A DNA stretch of 64,000 nt. It comes from JAEXOD01 sp964652025. GTDB taxonomy: Bacteria; Bacteroidota; Ignavibacteria; Ignavibacteriales; Melioribacteraceae. A model generated the notes under the pieces. The model was not told the DNA's origin. It searched no databases and saw nothing but the letters and a program-made list of their open reading frames with translations. The stretch covers positions 611,512 to 675,511 of the forward strand of contig CAZYZX010000001.1 of NCBI GenBank assembly GCA_964652025.1. Reading direction: 5' to 3'. The position numbers and the translations under genes are program-made. Below, in pieces: positions 7,808-16,472 of the stretch. Numbering within the stretch: position 1 is the stretch's first letter; each line of letters starts with the position of its first letter.

Positions 7808-9217
7808 TTAGCGCATTCCTTTTGCTTTTTCAACAGCTTCTTCTATGGTACCAACGTACATAAAAGCTTGTTCTGGTAAATCATCATGTTTACCATCAAT
7901 TATTTCCTTAAAGCTTCTTATAGTATCTTCTAATTTAACATATTTACCCTTAAATCCGGTAAATTGTTCAGCAACATGGAATGGCTGGCTCAAAAATCTT
8001 TGTATTCTTCTTGCTCTACGAACAATAACTTTATCACTTTCACTTAATTCATCCATACCCAAGATATTAATAATATCTTGTAAGTCTTTGTAACCTTGTA
8101 AAATCTCTTTAACAAGCTTTGCTGTTTGATAATGTTCAAATCCTATTATACCAGGTTCAAGGATTCTTGAAGTTGAGTCTAATGGATCAACGGCTGGATA
8201 AATACCTAACTCTGAAATTTGCCTACTTAAAACGGTTGTAGCATCTAAGTGACTAAATGCAGTAGCAGGAGCAGGGTCGGTTAAGTCATCGGCTGGTACG
8301 TATATAGCTTGAACGGAGGTAATAGACCCTTTATCTGTAGATGTAATTCGTTCTTGTAGTTCACCCATCTCACTAGCTAAGTTTGGTTGGTACCCCACTG
8401 CAGAGGGCATACGACCTAATAATGCTGATACTTCACTACCTGCTTGAGTAAAACGGAATATGTTATCGATGAACAATAAAACGTCTCTCTCTTCTTCATC
8501 TCTAAAATACTCTGCAATTGTTAATCCAGTTAAGCCAACTCTTAATCTTGCTCCCGGTGGTTCATTCATCTGACCAAATACTAAGGCAGTTTTATTAATA
8601 ACGCCCGATTCGGTCATTTCTCGATATAAGTCGTTTCCTTCACGTGTTCTTTCTCCAACACCTGCAAAAACCGAATATCCACCATGCTGTTTTGCTATAT
8701 TGTGTATTAACTCCATTATAACTACAGTCTTACCAACTCCAGCACCACCAAATAATCCAGTCTTACCACCTTTTGAATATGGTTCTAATAAATCTATTAC
8801 TTTAATGCCAGTTTCAAACATTTCTTGTTTTGTGGTTAGATTGGTAAACTTTGGTGCATGCCTATGTATTGGATATTTTTTTGCTGTTTTTATAGGTTCT
8901 TTACCATCTATAGCTTCACCAACAACGTTTATTAATCTACCTAATGTTTCTGGACCTACAGGAACAGATATCGTCTCTCCTGTATCAATGGCTTTCATTC
9001 CTCTTACAAGACCATCTGTAGAGTCCATTGCTACTGCTCTAACTCTGTTTTCACCTAAATGTTGTTGAACTTCAACAATTAAATTTTCTTCTATTCCTTC
9101 AATATTCTTTCTAGGTATTCTTATAGCATTATAAATTTTAGGTAAATATCCTTCCGGAAAATCTATATCCACAACGGGACCTATTACCTGTACAACTGTT
9201 CCTTCTTGATTAGTCAT
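7808..9217 (-). CDS. atpD: F1F0 ATP synthase catalytic beta subunit
   Basis: 469 residues, full family length. The Walker A P-loop GGAGVGKT is at 157-164, a Walker B strand is LLFIDNIF, and the catalytic-site GERTREGND element is intact. The C-terminal lever motif reads DELSESD instead of the usual DELSEED, a conservative variant. It forms the catalytic sites of the F1 hexamer. An AGGAG ribosome-binding site precedes the ATG, and a TTGAAA-17-TAATTTTA promoter lies at 9248-9278. No preceding ATP synthase gene is present; the neighbour upstream is an unrelated secreted protein. Confidence 0.97.
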   Translation of the reverse strand: MTNQEGTVVQVIGPVVDIDFPEGYLPKIYNAIRIPRKNIEGIEENLIVEVQQHLGENRVRAVAMDSTDGLVRGMKAIDTGETISVPVGPETLGRLINVVGEAIDGKEPIKTAKKYPIHRHAPKFTNLTTKQEMFETGIKVIDLLEPYSKGGKTGLFGGAGVGKTVVIMELIHNIAKQHGGYSVFAGVGERTREGNDLYREMTESGVINKTALVFGQMNEPPGARLRVGLTGLTIAEYFRDEEERDVLLFIDNIFRFTQAGSEVSALLGRMPSAVGYQPNLASEMGELQERITSTDKGSITSVQAIYVPADDLTDPAPATAFSHLDATTVLSRQISELGIYPAVDPLDSTSRILEPGIIGFEHYQTAKLVKEILQGYKDLQDIINILGMDELSESDKVIVRRARRIQRFLSQPFHVAEQFTGFKGKYVKLEDTIRSFKEIIDGKHDDLPEQAFMYVGTIEEAVEKAKGMR

Positions 9218-9247
9218 TTTACTCCTAAAATCTTAATTTACAAAATT

Positions 9248-9278
9248 TAAAATTAACTAATAAATTTCTTATTTTCAA
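9248..9278 (-). promoter_or_regulatory. Promoter of atpDC
   Basis: Minus-strand TTGAAA (9278-9273), 17 bases, and TAATTTTA (9255-9248). This gives a leader of about 25-30 bases that contains the AGGAG site of atpD. Confidence 0.55.
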
Positions 9279-9291
9279 TAAAATAAAGTAT

Positions 9292-11604
9292 TTATTTTAA
9301 TAAAATGCACTTTTTTGTATCAGTAAAACTACCAGCAGTAAGTTTATAAAAATATATTCCACTACTTAAATTTTGTGCATTAAAATCAAAAACGTTTAAT
9401 CCAGCTTTGCTAATTCCATCAAATAGTGTTACAACCTTTTCACCCAATAAATTATAAACATTTAACGTAACTTTTTGCTCTAAAGGATTAAAGAACGTAA
9501 TTGTTGTTATGGGATTAAAAGGATTTGGATAATTTTGATTTAATTGAATAGTTTTAGGATAATAATCATCATTATTTTTAATTCCAGATATAATTGGAAC
9601 AGTAAAACTTGTTACTCCACCAAGTTCATTATATCTTTTCTTAAATTCTTGCAAATATTGATTAGCAATATATATATCATTTATAATTAAAGTATTTTCA
9701 TCATTATCTACATTTGCCGCTCTAGACCAGTTATGGCTTCCTACAATTACAGTTGGATTACTTGTTATATAGGATGCATCAACTATTCCATATTTGTGAT
9801 GTAAAGTTGTACCCAAATTAAAGTCAAACATTTCTGCAATATTTAATAATTTTGGATATTCACTACCTGTTACATTTACATCATCTATAATTCCCCTAAT
9901 ATCCCTTAATCCGCTTTGATATCTATAACTAATAGCATTATATAAATTATCACTGGTAAAAACATATAATGAGAAATATAAAGAAGAATCTGACGTTAAA
10001 ATTGCATTTTTAATATAATCTTCGGTATTATCAGAAGGACTAAAATATAATTTTACTGGAATACCATTAATAGTAAATGAATGAGGCGTATTGTCAGTTT
10101 TTTGAACTCCAAATTTTGCATTTGTAGGGTTTGGCTCATCTGTATTGCTACCCCACATCTCCTCAAACTCTTTTGTATATGCATCTGCTAAATTATGGTC
10201 ATTAATCTCTAAACTGCTATTTTTCCAAGTCAATTCAGTACTTGTCCAATTAAATGAACCTGTCCAAACCCAGTCGTTTTCTGGGTTTAGGTCTCTTCCA
10301 TCAAATATAGCAAATTTATTATGCATTATCCCATTTAATCCAGAAGTACGCTTGATAACTTTTATACCAGCGTTAATTAGTAATTGCATAGAACTTTGAG
10401 TAGTTCGGTTATCATATACAACTCTAACCTTAACTCCTCTGTTTTTAGCCGCTATAATAGCATTTGCTATATCATCCATTCCAAAAAAACTATATAAGGT
10501 AATATCTATAGAGTAATTAGCATTATTTATTCTATTAATAATTTTGGATTTAAAGTCTACATTACCTAATGCATTATTTCCAGGTATAGCAACAGTATTA
10601 TCAACACTACTATTAAAATAAACGTTAATTTTTCCACTAGATGGTGTAATAGTAGCAGGAATTACTGTTTGTAAAGTGCTTTCACTTGTACCATATTGAT
10701 TTGTAGAATACACTTTAAAGTAATATCGTGTATTAGTTTGTAAATTTTCAACCGTTAACGTGTGTTCTTTTGTCATATCAGGCTTTGTAATAACACCTAA
10801 TTCTAAAGCCGTTGTTTTGCCCCACCTAATCTCAGAATTTCCTTCTCTTACTGTGTTATAAAAAACTGTAAAACTATTTTCTGTGATATTTGATATTACA
10901 ACGGGTGAAATAATAACAGGAACATTTAATGTTATAATATCATCTATACTTCTTGGCATTAATTGATAACCAGAGTTGTATGGTGCACTAGATTTATATT
11001 GTCCTACAATTCCAATTATATCAACTTTAGCACTAGGAATTACAGTACCTACTATAGATGTTACATCTGCATCTATTCGCATATCCATAGTATTTATAGA
11101 GTCAGTTATAGTATAATTAGTGTTTCCTGCAAAATTACCATTTGCATTAATTTTAACATTACTAAGCCTAACTAATCTTCCTTCTAACTCTTCTAATCCA
11201 TTCCATGCTTGGTTTTTTATCATATCAATTGTAACAAGCATAGGTTCAACAGCGTTACCAGATGAGTGTTTAGTAAAAGTACCTGTAGAAAAATCAATTT
11301 GTGTTAATCCATTATAATTAACAACTTTAGAGGTTAAAGTTACAGAGTCACCAATTTGCACATAATTAGTTAATCGACTACCGTAAACAGATACCCCACC
11401 CGTAACATCTTGTATAAATGCTGGACCATTAGCACCAAAATGTTTAGCAGCTGTTATTATTCCCGATATCTTTACAGTTTGATTATTGAGAAGGGTTACT
11501 CCTAAACTATCATTGTAATGTAAATTTATAATTGGTATTAAATCTTGTGCAAAAAGATTTATTTGAATAAAGAAAATAATTGAGATTAAAGATAATTTAT
11601 TCAT
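9292..11604 (-). CDS. Secreted OB-fold/FN3/phospholipase-D-like protein with T9SS C-terminal domain
   Basis: 770 residues with a signal peptide (about 1-19). Order of parts: OB-fold-like module (about 40-215; TVKISGIITAAKHFG, GPAFIQDVTGG), an FN3-like domain (about 230-315), then a PLD-superfamily pair. Both HKD motifs are intact: H428-x-K430-x4-D435 followed by GSFNW, and H602-x-K604-x4-D609 followed by GSHNWS. The last 80 residues form a T9SS sorting domain (NYPNPFNP, then SSGIYFYKL). PLD pairs of this type occur in nucleases and phospholipases. The company of an OB-fold suggests an extracellular nuclease, which is inference. It is the last gene of the surface operon, 1 base after the NHL lipoprotein gene. 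Confidence 0.85.
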   Translation of the reverse strand: MNKLSLISIIFFIQINLFAQDLIPIINLHYNDSLGVTLLNNQTVKISGIITAAKHFGANGPAFIQDVTGGVSVYGSRLTNYVQIGDSVTLTSKVVNYNGLTQIDFSTGTFTKHSSGNAVEPMLVTIDMIKNQAWNGLEELEGRLVRLSNVKINANGNFAGNTNYTITDSINTMDMRIDADVTSIVGTVIPSAKVDIIGIVGQYKSSAPYNSGYQLMPRSIDDIITLNVPVIISPVVISNITENSFTVFYNTVREGNSEIRWGKTTALELGVITKPDMTKEHTLTVENLQTNTRYYFKVYSTNQYGTSESTLQTVIPATITPSSGKINVYFNSSVDNTVAIPGNNALGNVDFKSKIINRINNANYSIDITLYSFFGMDDIANAIIAAKNRGVKVRVVYDNRTTQSSMQLLINAGIKVIKRTSGLNGIMHNKFAIFDGRDLNPENDWVWTGSFNWTSTELTWKNSSLEINDHNLADAYTKEFEEMWGSNTDEPNPTNAKFGVQKTDNTPHSFTINGIPVKLYFSPSDNTEDYIKNAILTSDSSLYFSLYVFTSDNLYNAISYRYQSGLRDIRGIIDDVNVTGSEYPKLLNIAEMFDFNLGTTLHHKYGIVDASYITSNPTVIVGSHNWSRAANVDNDENTLIINDIYIANQYLQEFKKRYNELGGVTSFTVPIISGIKNNDDYYPKTIQLNQNYPNPFNPITTITFFNPLEQKVTLNVYNLLGEKVVTLFDGISKAGLNVFDFNAQNLSSGIYFYKLTAGSFTDTKKCILLK

Positions 11605-11605
11605 A

Positions 11606-12682
11606 TTAATTTAAATCGGTTGATAAAATAAATCTAACTATTCTGTTGTTCCCTGTATCTAAAACATATAATGTTTTATTAAAATATTGCACTGCATGAG
11701 GATTTTTTAATAAATTACTTCCTCCAAATGATTGCAATTCTTCACCAAAAGAATCAAATTTAAAGATACTATCTTTTTCCGCATCTGCAACAAAAATATT
11801 ATTTGAATTATCTAATGCTACACCCTCTGGTTTTCCAAATTTATTTACAGAAAGTAAGGTTGAATGAAATGGCGCTAATTTACTTCTATACCCTTCAAAT
11901 TCATTAGAAACTACATATTGTAACCATTGGACTTTAAAGCTATTATTGCCAGTTAAAGTAATAATTACATCTCGAGAAGTATTCTTAAATGATGTTAAAG
12001 AGCTTATATTATTTGCAGAAAGTAATCCAGTACCAAGTGGCTCTAACAAAGGAACTCTACCGATTAAAGTATCAATCTTAGTTCCATCGCTTTTTACTTT
12101 CTTTTTAAAATATAAAACTGAGTTGTCTGGGTCTATTAAATTATTGTTATTTGGTCCAGTACGAGACACATAAAAAGAATTGTCTGAAAATACACAGATA
12201 CCAGTATATTTACGAAGCGGTTTTAAATAGTCGAACGATGTTTTTGGTAGTAATGTATCTACTTTTGCCAAAGCAATATTATGATGAGCGTCAACCATAT
12301 GTATTTTAAAAACTGCACTAAAAACCGTGTTATTAGGGTCAACTAACTCACCACAAACTATTAAATTTAATTGATAATCTTGTGCTAATACGGTAGGACG
12401 TCTTATTTCTTTAAAACCTAATATTCTACCGGCAATATCCATCATTACTATTCTATTATTTTCAGTATCTGCTACATATATAAAAGGTTCACGACCGATT
12501 AATAAATCTTTAGGTTGATTAAATCCTTCCCATACAGGATTTTGCTGAATATAAAGAGTATCACCTATATTATTCTGTTTAGGTTCACCGATTTTTACTT
12601 CAGAAATATTGAACTTATCGGTGCATGCATAAACCAATACTAAAAATAAAAGTCCAAGAAGAGTTTTATACGTTCTTTTCAT
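11606..12682 (-). CDS. NHL-repeat beta-propeller lipoprotein
   Basis: 358 residues beginning with a lipoprotein signal ending in VYACT (Cys20). The body contains NHL/6-bladed propeller repeats: PKDLLIGREPFIYVADTENN near the front, and GVALDNSNNIFVADAEKDSI and LYVLDTGNNRIVRF near the end. It is probably attached to the outer membrane as a binding or scaffold protein. It sits 3 bases downstream of the PorV-like gene and 1 base before the PLD protein, which supports joint work with them. No enzyme signature is seen. Confidence 0.8.
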   Translation of the reverse strand: MKRTYKTLLGLLFLVLVYACTDKFNISEVKIGEPKQNNIGDTLYIQQNPVWEGFNQPKDLLIGREPFIYVADTENNRIVMMDIAGRILGFKEIRRPTVLAQDYQLNLIVCGELVDPNNTVFSAVFKIHMVDAHHNIALAKVDTLLPKTSFDYLKPLRKYTGICVFSDNSFYVSRTGPNNNNLIDPDNSVLYFKKKVKSDGTKIDTLIGRVPLLEPLGTGLLSANNISSLTSFKNTSRDVIITLTGNNSFKVQWLQYVVSNEFEGYRSKLAPFHSTLLSVNKFGKPEGVALDNSNNIFVADAEKDSIFKFDSFGEELQSFGGSNLLKNPHAVQYFNKTLYVLDTGNNRIVRFILSTDLN

Positions 12683-12685
12683 ATA

Positions 12686-13660
12686 CTAAAATCCTAAAAT
12701 TAAAGAAAAGCGATGGGAACTACCCAATCTTTCAAAATTAACATAACTATAATCAAAAGAAACATCTGCAATAGATACCGGGATATTAAAACCTGCACCA
12801 AGCGTAAAGTCCTGTTCATCAACATTAAGTTTATAACCAGCTCGCAAGCTTAATAATTTTTTCCAAGTATATTCAGCACCAAACGAAACGTTTTCACTAT
12901 TATCATTTGGATGATTTAATTGAACAGATGTTGTTACTTTATGCTCATCGTTTTCATAGGGTTCAAATGCAAAACCTATTCGAAACATAGTTGGAGGTGA
13001 AAAAGCTTGCCAATTCTTTTTTTCCCTTTTGCCAAACAAAACAACTTTACCATCTGGACTAACTTCGTTACCAAAGTTAGTTATTGCTACTGCAAAACGG
13101 GTAGTTCCTAAACCTGTCCAGTAATATGTTCCTAAATCAATCATTACGCCACGCATCTTTAGCTTATCTAATGTTTCTTCAACATATCTAACAGTGGCAC
13201 CAAAACTAAATTGCTCAGTCATTTTGCGGGAGTAACTTAAAGCGAATGATATATCACCAAATTTAAAGAATTCACCCGTTCCTAATGGTTGAAACTCTGT
13301 AGTTACAGGCATATCTTCCATGTGTAATGAAGAAAACGATACACCCACAACGTCCATTAATGACAAGTGATAAACTGCACCTAAAAATTCATGGTTAATA
13401 TCAACTACCCAATTATTATGTGAAAACATAACTTGGTTGTTTTCAATTTGTGATAGCCCAGCAGGGTTCCAATATAAAGCTGATGCGTCATTTGCTACGG
13501 CTATAAATGCATCTGCCATTGCGGTAGCTCTTCCACCAACTCCTATTTTTAAAAATTGCAATGCGGATATACCTGCTCGCTGTCCACCCAATGTTGGAAA
13601 TAATTGAGCAAAATTAATGCTCAATGGTAAAATCAATAATATTATAATTAGTTTTTTCAT
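12686..13660 (-). CDS. PorV/PorQ-family outer-membrane beta-barrel protein
   Basis: 324 residues with a signal peptide (about 1-18) and the family hallmark near the N-terminus: GVGGRATAMADAFIAVANDASALYWNPAGL (residues about 41-70), as in UPF0164/PorV/PorQ and FadL-like barrels. Alternating strands continue to a C-terminal Phe. PorV carries T9SS substrates from the translocon to the attachment complex; PorQ-like relatives may do other jobs. Here it lies 1 base after the TonB receptor and 3 bases before an NHL lipoprotein, so it may be dedicated to this operon's products rather than being the general PorV. Confidence 0.85.
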   Translation of the reverse strand: MKKLIIILLILPLSINFAQLFPTLGGQRAGISALQFLKIGVGGRATAMADAFIAVANDASALYWNPAGLSQIENNQVMFSHNNWVVDINHEFLGAVYHLSLMDVVGVSFSSLHMEDMPVTTEFQPLGTGEFFKFGDISFALSYSRKMTEQFSFGATVRYVEETLDKLKMRGVMIDLGTYYWTGLGTTRFAVAITNFGNEVSPDGKVVLFGKREKKNWQAFSPPTMFRIGFAFEPYENDEHKVTTSVQLNHPNDNSENVSFGAEYTWKKLLSLRAGYKLNVDEQDFTLGAGFNIPVSIADVSFDYSYVNFERLGSSHRFSLILGF

Positions 13661-13661
13661 A

Positions 13662-16472
13662 TTAAAATCTTAAACTTAATCCAAATTTAATGTTTCGTAA
13701 TGTTAAATATCTAGCAGGATTATATGGATACGGATTTAATGGAGCTTGCAAATCAGGATACAATGGGTCGTTCCATGTGTTAGGTGTAGGATCGCCGTAT
13801 TCATATGCTCTTCCTGTAACAGGATTAATTATTGCAGAATTCTTGAAGTTGAATACGTTATTTATTTCTATGTTAAATGAAAACTTTAATCCTGCAATCT
13901 TAAAATACTTTTCAAAGTTTAAATCAACATAAAACCAATCATCCCCAACTTTTCCATTTCTATTTTTTCTATCAGATACATATTCCGGTCTCCCATCAGT
14001 ATCATAACTTCCTGTAAAAACATATTCTGTATATCTTTTACCAGACTGATAAAATGCACGAATATATAAATTATAATCATCCAAAATACCTTCCCCAAAT
14101 CCAAATAATGGTTTACCTTTTTCAACATAAAAATTTAGATTAGCAGAAGCAGTAATTGGTCTATCCCAAGAAACATATTCTTCTTTAACATTTTCGTCTA
14201 AATCACCACGTAATATTAAAACACCTTCATCTGCACTGCTGCTTTTTCCGGTTACAATTGCATAAGAAAAGTTAAATGCTCCTGTAAACCATTTTCCAAA
14301 TCTCTTCTTATATTCTAATTCTATACCCCTACTTTTAGCATAGTCTAAATTGGCATAAGTAACAAAGGATTGAGTAGAAAATCTTGCAGAAACAATTTTT
14401 GCTGTTCGTGTTCTTATATAATCAAAAATATCTTTATAATATGCTGTTAAAGTTAAAACATCATCTTGAGTAAATTGTGTTTTTAATCCTAACTCGTAAG
14501 CAACTGTTGTTTCTGGATTTAAATTAGGATTACCAAACTTTTGAAATGAGGATTGAGCACTTGTTGGACTTAATTTTGCATAAACAAACTGAGGGTTGGG
14601 CCATTTACTAAAATGACCATAGGAGAAAAATAATATTTGATTATCTGTAATAGGATGCGAAATACCAAGTCTAGGACTTAACCTCGCTTTCCATCTCCTA
14701 TTTCCAAACCAACCATATGTATCATTTTTATAAGCATCTCTTGTTTGCTGTGGTATTGTAATAACATCTAAATTTTCTATAGCATCATCTACGTATTTAC
14801 CTGGGAACCAATAATCTAAACGCAAACCAAAATTAAGTATCATTCCACTAAAGTTTATGTTATCTTGAGCATATAATGAACCTTTGGCAGGATAAACTTT
14901 ATAAATATCATTATTTAATCCCAATTCACCAATCCAAGGTTTGTAAATATCAATAACTTGCATTTCTTGGAATATGGCATTAAAGCCTGCCTTAAACTTA
15001 TTTTTTTCATCAAAAAAGCTAGTTAAATCACCCTTAATAGAAAATTCACTTAAATAGTGATCTCGCCATGTAAATGGATTACCAACATCCCAAAATCCAT
15101 CACCAGGTATAACTCCAATTGTATCTCTATTTAAGTTATAATACTCTATTGGAAAAGTTACTATGTCTTTTGGTTCTTGATATTGATACCAATATTTACC
15201 GTTAGCATCTGCACGCATTGTAGAAAAGAAGTGATTTAATTTAAGTTCGTAAAATGTTTTAGAACTTAATGTATGAGTAATGCTAACAGTATTATATTTA
15301 TTGTTATGAGTAAAAGTATTTGCATTATCTAATATATTTTGAAATTCATATTGATATCCTGGAGATGGCTCAACATACTCCAAGTTTGCTTGTAAGGATT
15401 GACTATTTTGATTTATATTAACAGATTGATTATAAGAATAAGCAATTTTAAACGTTGGACTAACTTTATAAGTTAATTTACCCAACCAAAACCAACTATT
15501 TTCCGTTCTTGGGGCAAACCTTGTCCCATAAAATGTGGAAGAATAAACCTGCTTTGCAGTAGGTTTATATAGACCCTGTGTAATACCATCTGTAATACCC
15601 ATATAAAAATTACCAAAAAAGGTAATTTCACCGGGTATTTTAATACCTAATGCTGGCAATAAATATCTTGTAATTGGTTCGGGACCACTTAAGTTACTTT
15701 CAACTATATCTGTATTAAAAACATGTTTAGATTCTTTATTACCGAAATTATCTCGTTTATAAGAAATTGCTCCGCTATATTTATCTCCGCCCTCTCTAGT
15801 TCTAACGTTTACTACACCAGAAGTTGCATCACCATACTCTGCATTATAACCACCAGTTATAACTTCAACTTCTTCAATAGAACTAGAGCTTAATTGAAGA
15901 CCAAATCCAGTTCCTGCTAAAGGGTCTTGAACAGAAACTCCATCTAAAAGGAAAGCATTTTCATAACTTCTTCCACCTCTAATATGTATTGCATTATCAG
16001 ACTGAACAACACCCGCTTGTTGCGTAACCAAGTCTTTAATGTTTTCAATAACGGCTACTTCTATATCTTGCCTAGTAATTGTTCTTTTGCTTTGTGTTTC
16101 ATCTACTTCAACTAATGGTTTTTCACCAACTACAACTACATCTTGCTCCATAGTTAAAACTGTTTCTGTCATCTCTATATCAAGTTTTGTAGTTTTGTTT
16201 GGTAAAATTTTAATTCCGGTAAATTGCATGGTTTTGTAACCAATTAAGGTAACCTCTACTGTGTAAGTACCAGGATTAATTTTATCAATACTATATTTAC
16301 CATCAAATCCTGATGCTGCACCATAGTATGTTCCTTTTAGTAAAATATTTACCCCAGGTAAATTATCTTTAGTACCAGCATCTTTTACTATTCCTTCAAG
16401 TTTGCCTTTATCTTGGGCAAAATTTAAAGCACTAAAAATTAAAATTACTAAAATTGTTATTATCTTTTTCAT
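13662..16472 (-). CDS. TonB-dependent receptor with carboxypeptidase-regulatory-like N-terminal domain
   Basis: 936 residues. A signal peptide (1-19) is followed by a CarboxypepD_reg-like domain (about 23-105; GVNILLKGTYYGA, GKYSIDKINPGTYTVEVTLIGY), a plug domain (about 130-235; IHIRGGRSYENAFLLDGVSV, EVEVITGGYNAEYGDATSGV) and a 22-strand barrel ending in LSLRF. It should import a ligand across the outer membrane using TonB. No SusD homologue is adjacent. The gene overlaps the upstream lipoprotein gene by 4 bases. The ligand is unknown; co-transcription with secreted OB-fold and PLD proteins makes a polymer breakdown product plausible. Confidence 0.93.
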   Translation of the reverse strand: MKKIITILVILIFSALNFAQDKGKLEGIVKDAGTKDNLPGVNILLKGTYYGAASGFDGKYSIDKINPGTYTVEVTLIGYKTMQFTGIKILPNKTTKLDIEMTETVLTMEQDVVVVGEKPLVEVDETQSKRTITRQDIEVAVIENIKDLVTQQAGVVQSDNAIHIRGGRSYENAFLLDGVSVQDPLAGTGFGLQLSSSSIEEVEVITGGYNAEYGDATSGVVNVRTREGGDKYSGAISYKRDNFGNKESKHVFNTDIVESNLSGPEPITRYLLPALGIKIPGEITFFGNFYMGITDGITQGLYKPTAKQVYSSTFYGTRFAPRTENSWFWLGKLTYKVSPTFKIAYSYNQSVNINQNSQSLQANLEYVEPSPGYQYEFQNILDNANTFTHNNKYNTVSITHTLSSKTFYELKLNHFFSTMRADANGKYWYQYQEPKDIVTFPIEYYNLNRDTIGVIPGDGFWDVGNPFTWRDHYLSEFSIKGDLTSFFDEKNKFKAGFNAIFQEMQVIDIYKPWIGELGLNNDIYKVYPAKGSLYAQDNINFSGMILNFGLRLDYWFPGKYVDDAIENLDVITIPQQTRDAYKNDTYGWFGNRRWKARLSPRLGISHPITDNQILFFSYGHFSKWPNPQFVYAKLSPTSAQSSFQKFGNPNLNPETTVAYELGLKTQFTQDDVLTLTAYYKDIFDYIRTRTAKIVSARFSTQSFVTYANLDYAKSRGIELEYKKRFGKWFTGAFNFSYAIVTGKSSSADEGVLILRGDLDENVKEEYVSWDRPITASANLNFYVEKGKPLFGFGEGILDDYNLYIRAFYQSGKRYTEYVFTGSYDTDGRPEYVSDRKNRNGKVGDDWFYVDLNFEKYFKIAGLKFSFNIEINNVFNFKNSAIINPVTGRAYEYGDPTPNTWNDPLYPDLQAPLNPYPYNPARYLTLRNIKFGLSLRF

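Noticed and set aside
8700..9068. 122-codon plus-strand frame inside atpD
   Set aside because: Shadow of the highly conserved ATP synthase beta coding sequence; no start context or independent evidence.
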